5,235 nt of DNA, from contig CAIKQM010000120.1 of the NCBI GenBank assembly GCA_903829565.1, forward strand, positions 1-5,235. The letters run 5' to 3'. This document shows, in pieces, positions 1 to 5,235 of the stretch. Source of the stretch: an uncultured Planctomycetota bacterium (GTDB lineage: Bacteria > Planctomycetota > UBA1135 > GCA-002686595). Position 1 is the first letter of the stretch, and every line of letters starts with the position of its first letter. The notes under the pieces are model-generated. The model worked only from the letters and a program-made list of their open reading frames with translations, did no database searches and was not told the origin of the DNA. The position numbers and the translations under genes were made by a program.

Positions 1-689
1 AAGCGATCGCGCACGCTGGAACCGCACAACGCATGCCGCGCAGGATCTAGAGCAGGCCCCACGGTGGCGCGATTCCAGACCGCCAAATCCAAGTGCAGCA
101 AGTCATCGAGGCGACAGTCACGCAGCTGGGCCTGATCGGCCATGATCGACCGCAAGTCATCCTCGACTAGCTCTGCGTACTCGAATACACCGCTGTCAAG
201 CCAGCTTGTCAGGCGCTCGACGAGCTCCTCCAGACAGCGTTCGCGGCGTGCTTCATCGGAAAGCCCTGCATAGAGCGCGCGCCATGGGGATCGCGCTTCA
301 TCGACCAACACCTGCACCAGCAGATCGAAGCGCAGTGCTTGCTCGGAGGGCAGGCGAAACCAGTCACCGGCGGCTGCGGCCTCCAGCAGGAACTCCGCAT
401 GGCGCAGTGCCGCTTCGGGATAGCGAGTGGCGTACACCGCCAGTGCACCGTCCGTGTCGTAGTGATTGACCGCCAGCATCGTGCAGCCGGCCGCCAGCTG
501 CTCTCGTTCGACCTGCGGCAAGCGCGCGAAGGCCAGCGCACAGCCCGTCGACAGGTCATGCCGCAGCGGCTCAGGCGTGTGATTTCCCGGCCAATGCGAG
601 AGATCTAGGCCAGGCCCCTCCCACGCGCCATCGATCTTGATGGCGGCTGCGTGAGAGGGCGGGGTCACAAATCGGATGGGGAGCTTCAC
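1..689 (-). CDS. Conserved protein resembling the DUF6687 group (N-terminal 229 residues; 3' end beyond the window)
   Basis: The frame is open from position 689 to the left edge, so the C terminus is missing. The most upstream possible start is GTG at 687-689, because an in-frame stop (690-692) lies directly before it. A second GTG at 666-668 (residue 8) is an alternative. I prefer 689 because it begins four bases after the preceding stop and gives the N terminus MKLPIRFVTPP. Visible landmarks are LSHWPGNHTP (residues 30-39), the acidic/His motif NHYDTDG (75-81) followed by a hydrophobic helix-like stretch, a Leu/Glu-rich helical region (about 115-180), and DLAVWNR near residues 201-207. No signal peptide or membrane segment is seen, so it is probably cytosolic. 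From memory, the LSHWPG and NHxDxDG pair recalls the uncharacterised DUF6687 family; I could not search. The NHYDTDG motif superficially resembles the metal-binding DxDG motif of DHH phosphoesterases, but the rest does not clearly match. It is the third gene of the minus-strand cluster. Function unknown. Confidence 0.82.
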   Translation of the reverse strand, partial: MKLPIRFVTPPSHAAAIKIDGAWEGPGLDLSHWPGNHTPEPLRHDLSTGCALAFARLPQVEREQLAAGCTMLAVNHYDTDGALAVYATRYPEAALRHAEFLLEAAAAGDWFRLPSEQALRFDLLVQVLVDEARSPWRALYAGLSDEARRERCLEELVERLTSWLDSGVFEYAELVEDDLRSIMADQAQLRDCRLDDLLHLDLAVWNRATVGPALDPARHALCGSSVRDR

Positions 690-693
690 TCAC

Positions 694-2400
694 TCAGCCC
701 TGCGATTCCCCGGGCTTCTCGCCTTCCTTCTTCTCCGCCTTCTTGCGGCGCAGCTCCAACAACTCCTCGAGCTTCTTCATGTTGTTGTTGGCATCGCGCT
801 TGGCAATCGCACGGATGTCGCGCAGCTCCTTGCTCAGGTCGGTGCGCGCCAGCTCCTTCTCCGCTTGCACAGCCGCCTCCTTGTACCAAGCCAGCGCTTG
901 CTCCAAGTCGCGGTTGAGGTAGTAGTGCAGCATCACCGCAATGTCGTTCAAGTAGTTCGGATCCTGCGGCGCCAGCTCCAACGCCTTGGCGTAGGCCGTG
1001 TACGCGTCTTCCCACAACTGCTTGGCCTCGGCCTTGTCTTCGGCCTTCTTGGAGCGGTTCTTCTGCTCGCCCGCATCGCGGCGGAACAAGCCGAGGTTGT
1101 TCCAGTACAGCGAGTTGGCCGGCTCCAGCGAACACTCGATCTCCGTCAGCCACGCTGCCTCGAGGTTCTTACCCTTCGGCACCATCAAGCTGATCAAGTA
1201 GTCGAGGATGCGGATGTTCTCTTCCTTGTTCGCCGAGAGCGAAGCCACACAATCGGCACGGTTGGTGCTGTGGTGCTTGTGCAGCATCTCCACCGCGCCG
1301 TCGTAGTTCTGTTGGAAGTACCGCGCGAGCGCGATGTAGTAGTGGCTGTTGACATAGTCGGGCCACTTCGCGAGCGCTTGCGTGAAGGTCTCTTCGGCAC
1401 GCGGGTACTTTTTGGTCGCATACGAGGCCCAGCCCAACCACCACAGCACCAACGCATCACCGCTGCCTTCGGTGCCGTAGGCGGCCACATACGCGCTGTG
1501 AGCTGCTTCTAAGGCTTGTGCGAATTGCTCGGGATCCAACTGCCCGCGGAACTCATTGATGTCGACTGCTTGCGGCGCCAAGCCGTAGGCCTTGCCGTAC
1601 TCCTGCAGCGACTGCGACTTGTCACCCTTCCAAGCCCACACACGCGCCAGCTCCACGCGTGCCGCCGACTCGGGCGCGCGCCATTCGAACTCCTTGTGCG
1701 CGACGCACAGAGCGATGGCGCGCTCGAAGGCCACCTTGGCCGAGTCCAGATGCGCAGCGGCTTCGGCGGCCTTGGTTTCATCACCTTTCGCGGCGCTGTA
1801 CTGCGAGAAGCACACCTTGCCCAACATCACTTGGGCGGCATCATCCTCCGGCAGCAAAGCGCACGCCGTTTCGGCTGCTTCGCGCGCGGTCGGTAGCTCT
1901 TGCGCATTCCACGCCGACTCGGCCAAGGTGCGCCAACCATCGGGGTAGAGCTTGGGCTCCTTCTTCAACGCCGAGCGCAAGTAGTTGGTGGCATCGGTGT
2001 ACGCCATCGCGATGATGCCGCCATTGCCACCTTCGGCAATCGACTTCTGCGCGCGCGCAGCGAAGCTCATGCCATAGAGGTACTCGATGGCCGCACCCGT
2101 CTCGCCTGCGGCTTCCATGCGCTCGACATCGGCCAAGACCGAGTCCACTTGACCCAGATCCAAGCGCGCACGCAGCACCCATTGCTTGGTGTTGAGCTTG
2201 CCTCCGCCCAAGGCATCCGCCTCGGTAAAGGCAGCGAGTGCCTCGACCGGCTTGCGCGCCACCAGCAAGGCGCGTCCCTTGCTCACGAGTTCTGTCACTT
2301 GCGCGCTTTGCTCGGTCCGCACCGCTGCGGTCACGACGAGAGGGGACGAGGTAGGCACAGCGACCGAGCCGCCGAGCGCGAGTAAGAGTGCGTGCATCAT
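694..2400 (-). CDS. TPR-repeat protein with weak export signal and Lys/Glu-rich tail (568 aa)
   Basis: The chosen start is the first of two adjacent ATG codons (2398-2400 and 2395-2397), one base after the stop of the upstream gene. The frame stays open to 2610, but those extra 70 residues are Arg-rich, overlap the upstream gene and lack protein-like character. The N terminus MMHALLLALGGSVAVP is hydrophobic but lacks basic residues, so export is plausible, not certain. TPR-like helical pairs fall at about residues 36-66, 155-185, 215-276 (irregular), 317-347 (LGWASYATKKYPRAEETF), 351-376, 431-478 and 480-512. The C-terminal third contains YWNNLGLFRRD (432-442) and a PQDPNYLNDIAVMLHYYL segment ending in NRD (478-498), both mirrored in the upstream TPR gene. 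Charged inserts (445-461) and a Lys/Glu-rich, probably coiled-coil tail (about 515-568) follow. TPR solenoids bind protein partners; no catalytic domain is visible. Probably a scaffold or adaptor, partner unknown. Confidence 0.9.
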   Translation of the reverse strand: MMHALLLALGGSVAVPTSSPLVVTAAVRTEQSAQVTELVSKGRALLVARKPVEALAAFTEADALGGGKLNTKQWVLRARLDLGQVDSVLADVERMEAAGETGAAIEYLYGMSFAARAQKSIAEGGNGGIIAMAYTDATNYLRSALKKEPKLYPDGWRTLAESAWNAQELPTAREAAETACALLPEDDAAQVMLGKVCFSQYSAAKGDETKAAEAAAHLDSAKVAFERAIALCVAHKEFEWRAPESAARVELARVWAWKGDKSQSLQEYGKAYGLAPQAVDINEFRGQLDPEQFAQALEAAHSAYVAAYGTEGSGDALVLWWLGWASYATKKYPRAEETFTQALAKWPDYVNSHYYIALARYFQQNYDGAVEMLHKHHSTNRADCVASLSANKEENIRILDYLISLMVPKGKNLEAAWLTEIECSLEPANSLYWNNLGLFRRDAGEQKNRSKKAEDKAEAKQLWEDAYTAYAKALELAPQDPNYLNDIAVMLHYYLNRDLEQALAWYKEAAVQAEKELARTDLSKELRDIRAIAKRDANNNMKKLEELLELRRKKAEKKEGEKPGESQG

Positions 2401-2401
2401 G

Positions 2402-4531
2402 TCAGGTCTTCTTCTTCGAGACACCAGTCTGCGCTGAAGGCACCGCAATCGGTGCCGCCCAGCGTTGGTCGGGGCGTACGCGCGGATCGGCACCACTCGC
2501 GAGCACCGCGGTGCAACGCTCCAGGTAGCCACCTTTGCCGCGCACTTCTTCGCGCGGATCGACGCCGGTCGTGAGCGAGCGTTCCAGCCACGCTTGCGCT
2601 GTGCGCGCATCGCCTTCCAAGGTCAGCGCGAGCACACCCAAGTTCTGGTAGGCATCACCGAGCGCCGTCGCGACTTCTTCCAAGCGTTTGCGCCGCAACG
2701 CACGCTCGTCATCGGCGATGTCCGGTTCGGCTACGGCCGCTTCCCAGCTGCGCACTTGAGCCTCGCCAGCAACGACAGCACGTTGCAAGTACTCCTTGGC
2801 CAGCACTGCATCGCGCTGCAGGTAGTACGTCAGGATCAGGCCCGTGTCATTCACGATGCGCACATCATCCGGTGCGAGCGCGGCTGCAGCGCGATAGGCG
2901 CGCAGACTTGCTTCCATCGTTTCCACGGCGCGCGTCAGCAAGCGATTGGCGGCTTCGCGCTCCTGACGGCCGACCTCAGGCGTGCTCGCCAGTTCACGGG
3001 CGCGAATCTCCAACGCCACGGCCAAGTCGCGCTGAAAGAAGCCTGCGTTGTTGGCCCAGTCGACCACGTCGGGCTCTGTCTCGAACAGGAAGGCGTAGAT
3101 GCGTGCTGCCGACTCCAACGCATCCAAGGCTTCGGGGGCGAGCGGGTCTTGTGCCAGCGCGGCAAAGCGCGCACCGCAGGTGTGCAAGCCGGCGACCGCA
3201 CTAGGAATCAGCGGCAACGCTTCCAAACGCAGGGCCGCGCGACCGAAATCTTGAGTCGAGAGGAAGCGTTCGCGCGCTGCGTTCAAGTCGCCGGCCTGCA
3301 ACGCCAGCCAGCCCATGCCAGAGCGCGCCACTGCTCGGTACGAGTTGCAGGACTGCTCCAACTCGCTGGCGCGCGTCGCCGCTCGAAAGTACGCCTCCGC
3401 TGCGACGAACGCAGCCTGCGCTTCCGCGCGTGCACTGGCACGGTCTTGCGCCAGATCCAACTGCTCCAAGCCGCTCTCATAGGCCGCGCGCCCGAGCTCG
3501 TACGGCACATACGCCCACTCGGGCTGTGCTTGTTGCAACTGCTGGAGCTCACGCACCAAGAGCTCGCGGCCACCCAACTCGCGAGCTCCGCTGACGAGCA
3601 CTCCCAGCAACCCAGCGTCCGGCCCCAAACGCGCCAGCCCGTCCCGGGCCGCTTGCGTCGCTTGATCCGTGCGACGCATGACAAGCAAACGCGACGCCAA
3701 GGTGCGCCAGGCCCAGCTGTCGTCCGGCTGCGCCTCCAAGGCCGCGCGCAACAGCCCCAAACCCTCTTCCGCGCACTCCAAGGCGCGCGTGCCTTCACCC
3801 GCAGCCTCGGCTTCCGACTGCTGCAACAACAGCAAGTCCGCAGCCACAACCCTGCAGCTGTGCAGCAGCGCCGGGCTCGTGTCGTTGCCAGCGCGCAGCG
3901 CCTCGTTCAAGGCGCCCCGTGCGTGCGCCACACCACGTTCGGTCTTGCCCACTGCGCGGGCACAACGCGCTGCACCCAAGGCCGCGCGGGTCGAGAGGCC
4001 GGCCATCAGCACCGTCTCGAACTCGGTCAGCGTGGCTTCATACAGCCCCAGATCCTTGTCGACGCTGGCCAAGACCCAGGCCGCCTCGGCCCGCTCCAGC
4101 CGCAGTTCCGTGTCGCGCGGCATGCGCTCCACAGCTTGGTCGTACAACGCCAGCGCGCCACGCACATCGCCAGCTGCCATCAGTTCGCGCGCCCGCGCAC
4201 CCTCGGCGCTGGCCAACCGACGCGCTAGAAACTGGCTGGCCTCGTCCCAAGCCCCTGAGCGCACCCAAGCAATCAACTGCTGCTCGTCACCTTGCGCGAC
4301 GACTACGGTCGCTTGGAGCGCGGCTTGAATGGCCTCGCGTGTCGGTGTACCCCGCACTTCGGGGAACAACTCGCGCAGCCGCGCCTCCACTCCGGCCTCG
4401 ATCGCTGCCTGCGTAGCGGCGGCGTGTTCGTCCTCGGTCACCGGCGCGGAAGGGGCCCGACAGGACGTCCCCGCAGCCACCCAAGTGGTGGCCAGCAAGC
4501 CTAGGAAGGCCAAGGAGTGGGGACGGGGCAT
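2402..4531 (-). CDS. Exported (possibly lipid-anchored) TPR-like helical repeat protein (709 aa)
   Basis: The frame stays open to 5104, but residues upstream of ATG 4529-4531 are antisense to the divergent lipoprotein gene. This ATG begins a convincing signal peptide: MPRPHSLAFLGLLATTWVAAGTSC, with a basic start, hydrophobic core and Cys24. The lipobox would be GTSC, which lacks the usual Leu at -3, so lipidation is uncertain and cleavage after AAG or similar is an alternative. The mature protein is an Ala/Leu/Glu/Arg-rich alpha solenoid. TPR-like pairs are visible at about 110-140 (LMAAGDVRGALALYDQAVER), 165-210, 250-300, 340-390 and 400-425 (GMGWLALQAGDLNAARERF). The C-terminal part has WANNAGFFQRD (492-502), a segment PDDVRIVNDTGLILTYYLQR (554-573) and AYQNLGVLALTLEGDARTAQ (627-646). 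It has 72 Arg but only 8 Lys by hand count, three of them in the final KKKT. It is first in the cluster and ends one base before the next gene. Role unknown; likely a periplasmic or envelope scaffold. Confidence 0.9.
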   Translation of the reverse strand: MPRPHSLAFLGLLATTWVAAGTSCRAPSAPVTEDEHAAATQAAIEAGVEARLRELFPEVRGTPTREAIQAALQATVVVAQGDEQQLIAWVRSGAWDEASQFLARRLASAEGARARELMAAGDVRGALALYDQAVERMPRDTELRLERAEAAWVLASVDKDLGLYEATLTEFETVLMAGLSTRAALGAARCARAVGKTERGVAHARGALNEALRAGNDTSPALLHSCRVVAADLLLLQQSEAEAAGEGTRALECAEEGLGLLRAALEAQPDDSWAWRTLASRLLVMRRTDQATQAARDGLARLGPDAGLLGVLVSGARELGGRELLVRELQQLQQAQPEWAYVPYELGRAAYESGLEQLDLAQDRASARAEAQAAFVAAEAYFRAATRASELEQSCNSYRAVARSGMGWLALQAGDLNAARERFLSTQDFGRAALRLEALPLIPSAVAGLHTCGARFAALAQDPLAPEALDALESAARIYAFLFETEPDVVDWANNAGFFQRDLAVALEIRARELASTPEVGRQEREAANRLLTRAVETMEASLRAYRAAAALAPDDVRIVNDTGLILTYYLQRDAVLAKEYLQRAVVAGEAQVRSWEAAVAEPDIADDERALRRKRLEEVATALGDAYQNLGVLALTLEGDARTAQAWLERSLTTGVDPREEVRGKGGYLERCTAVLASGADPRVRPDQRWAAPIAVPSAQTGVSKKKT

Positions 4532-4542
4532 GCGGGGTGCAG

Positions 4543-4572
4543 AGTCTAGCTCCCGAGCCCCCCATCGGTCAC
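4543..4572 (-). promoter_or_regulatory. Possible sigma70-like promoter for the TPR cluster
   Basis: Read on the minus strand, GTGACC (4572-4567) and TAGACT (4548-4543) each match four of six consensus positions, with an 18-base spacer. A start about seven bases beyond the -10 would leave a leader of only about five bases before ATG 4531, so the message would be nearly leaderless. That fits the lack of a ribosome binding site. The match is weak and by eye only. Confidence 0.22.
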
Positions 4573-4577
4573 CGCGC

Positions 4578-4606
4578 TTGGAAGGGGAGCCTCCAGAAGG
4601 GAAGAT
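4578..4606 (+). promoter_or_regulatory. Weak candidate promoter for the Ig-like lipoprotein gene
   Basis: TTGGAA (4578-4583) matches four of six -35 positions. Seventeen bases later GAAGAT (4601-4606) matches three of six -10 positions. This would give a leader of roughly 30 bases before ATG 4643. The -10 is poor, so this is only the best-looking candidate in a GC-rich gap. Confidence 0.13.
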
Positions 4607-4642
4607 GAAAGCCTGCCGCGCGTCCAAGCGCGACCCCGCCCC

Positions 4643-5235
4643 ATGCGCCGTCTCACCCAATCTTTGCTGTCCGCCGCCGCTTTGGCGTTGGCGTTGCCTT
4701 CCTGTGATAACCCCGCCTGCGTTTTTGGAGGCGATTGCTCGTCCCAAGGCGAAGGCGGCGCCCTTGGTGGCGCACCGGCCTCGGTGCCTAGCGACGGTGA
4801 GATCGTGCTCGCCGAGCCGATCCGCTTTGAGCGCATGTTGCCCAACGGCACCAATGCCGATCCCAACACACCGATCGTGCTGGTGTTCAGTGAAGCGATC
4901 GCCAGCGCGAATCCCGGCACGGCCTTTGAGCTGGTGGGCGATGATGGCTTCACCGTGATCCCGATCAGCATCTCGTCGCTTCACGGCGATGGGCGTGTGC
5001 TGGTGCTGTATCCCGTTGTGCCGGGTGGTGGAGGTTTGGGCTTGGGCGCGGGCTTCAGCGTGCGCTTGCGCGAAGGCCAGCGCATCGTGGACCGCAATGG
5101 TCAAGTCCTGACGCCGCCGTCGAGCGGCAACTTTGGCTCGTTTGCCATCGCCAGCACCGAGCCGAGCGCGCCAGCGTTGGTGGCCACCTACCCGGCCGAC
5201 AATGCCACTCTTGTGGCGGCGACGACGGAAGTCGT
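4643..5235 (+). CDS. Lipoprotein with Big_5-type bacterial Ig-like domains (N-terminal 197 residues; 3' end beyond the window)
   Basis: The frame is open from ATG 4643 to the right edge. The N terminus MRRLTQSLLSAAALALALPS then Cys21 is a classic type II signal peptide: basic residues 2-3, a hydrophobic core and lipobox LPSC, so the protein should be lipid-anchored at Cys21. Two more cysteines (26, 32) and a Gly/Ser/Ala-rich linker (about 33-52) follow. Residues about 57-170 look like one complete Big_5 (Ig-like) domain: PNGTNADPNTPIVLVFSEAI (67-86) is the typical opening, RVLVLYPVVP (118-127) the middle strand, FSVRLREGQRIVDRNGQVL (138-156) the 'vtvs-gvkD-G-l' strand, and NFGSFAIAST (163-172) the closing strand. 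A second domain begins at APALVATYPADNATL (177-190). Proteins of this architecture usually carry several such modules and act at the cell surface, often in adhesion or as spacers for other domains. No Shine-Dalgarno is seen before the start. The total length and any C-terminal domain are unknown. Confidence 0.88.
   Translation, partial: MRRLTQSLLSAAALALALPSCDNPACVFGGDCSSQGEGGALGGAPASVPSDGEIVLAEPIRFERMLPNGTNADPNTPIVLVFSEAIASANPGTAFELVGDDGFTVIPISISSLHGDGRVLVLYPVVPGGGGLGLGAGFSVRLREGQRIVDRNGQVLTPPSSGNFGSFAIASTEPSAPALVATYPADNATLVAATTEV

Larger units (their letters stand above)
4532..4642. promoter_or_regulatory. Divergent intergenic region between the TPR cluster and the Ig-like lipoprotein gene
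   Basis: These 111 bases separate two gene starts pointing away from each other, so they must contain the 5' ends of both transcripts unless promoters lie inside the coding regions. There is no convincing Shine-Dalgarno sequence within 5-12 bases of either start codon. The region is GC-rich with several purine runs (gaaggggag near 4581, agaagggaag near 4595). I find no obvious inverted repeat long enough to propose as an operator. Confidence 0.6.

Noticed and set aside
209..559. A 116-codon minus-strand open frame inside the DUF6687-like region
   Set aside because: It is in a different frame from the long open frame 689-1. Its product is Arg/Trp/Ser-rich and unpatterned, whereas the other frame gives ordered motifs.
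676..1512. A 278-codon plus-strand open frame opposite the 568-aa TPR gene
   Set aside because: The product is a Leu/Val/Arg low-complexity mirror of the TPR coding strand, with no recognisable motif. The minus-strand protein is clearly the real one.
2401..2610. 70-residue N-terminal extension of the second TPR gene
   Set aside because: It is Arg-rich, overlaps the upstream gene, and would bury the hydrophobic N terminus that begins at ATG 2400 immediately after the upstream stop.
2465..4228. A 587-codon open frame on the plus strand opposite the 709-aa TPR gene
   Set aside because: Its product is Arg/Gln/His-rich without domain pattern. It is the expected antisense shadow of a GC-rich gene on the other strand, whose product has a signal peptide and helical repeats.
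4605..4958. ATG 4605 preceded by a purine-rich agaaggga, opening a frame that overlaps the lipoprotein start
   Set aside because: The purine run is too close to this ATG for a good ribosome site, and the encoded peptide (Cys/Pro/Arg-rich) has no protein character. The ATG 4643 frame has a signal peptide, lipobox and Ig-like domain.
4532..5104. N-terminal extension of the 709-aa TPR frame upstream of ATG 4531
   Set aside because: The extra residues are His/Gln/Arg/Ala-rich and lie antisense to the divergent lipoprotein gene, while a good signal peptide begins at 4531.
1..5235. Defence, phage, toxin-antitoxin, CRISPR or transposon content
   Set aside because: No integrase, transposase, terminal inverted repeats, repeat-spacer units, nuclease motifs or small toxin-like pairs were found on either strand.

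Overview
This window holds four protein-coding genes in a high-GC, gene-dense bacterial chromosome segment. Three genes form a tight minus-strand cluster (transcribed 4531 to 1), and one gene diverges from it on the plus strand (4643 to the right edge). I see no rRNA, tRNA, CRISPR array, insertion sequence, integrase or other mobile signature. The host cannot be fixed from this sequence. Large, family-less TPR proteins next to a lipoprotein with bacterial Ig-like (Big_5-type) domains, high GC, arginine/alanine-rich proteins and little Shine-Dalgarno signal would fit Planctomycetota. Myxococcota or another Gram-negative environmental lineage is also possible. This is an inference from style, not from a marker gene.

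Layout, right to left on the minus strand. (1) 4531-2402 encodes a 709-residue exported TPR-like protein with a signal peptide and possibly a lipidated Cys24. (2) One base after its stop, 2400-694 encodes a 568-residue TPR protein with a weak N-terminal export signal and a Lys/Glu-rich C-terminal tail. (3) Four bases after that stop, a GTG at 689 opens a conserved protein that runs off the left edge. Its visible 229 residues carry the motifs LSHWPGNHTP and NHYDTDG and resemble the uncharacterised DUF6687 group. The 1-base and 4-base junctions suggest one transcript with coupled translation.

On the plus strand, after a 111-base divergent intergenic region, 4643-5235 encodes the N-terminal part of a lipoprotein. 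It has a clear signal peptide and lipobox (LPSC), a low-complexity linker, one full Big_5-like beta-sandwich domain and the beginning of a second.

The main point of interest is that the two neighbouring TPR proteins share a C-terminal signature (WxNNxGxFxRD, then PxD...NDxxxxLxYYLxRD). They look like diverged tandem paralogues, yet one is almost lysine-free and the other lysine-rich. Together with the downstream DUF6687-like gene and the divergent surface lipoprotein, this may be an uncharacterised envelope-associated gene set. Its function cannot be read from the sequence.
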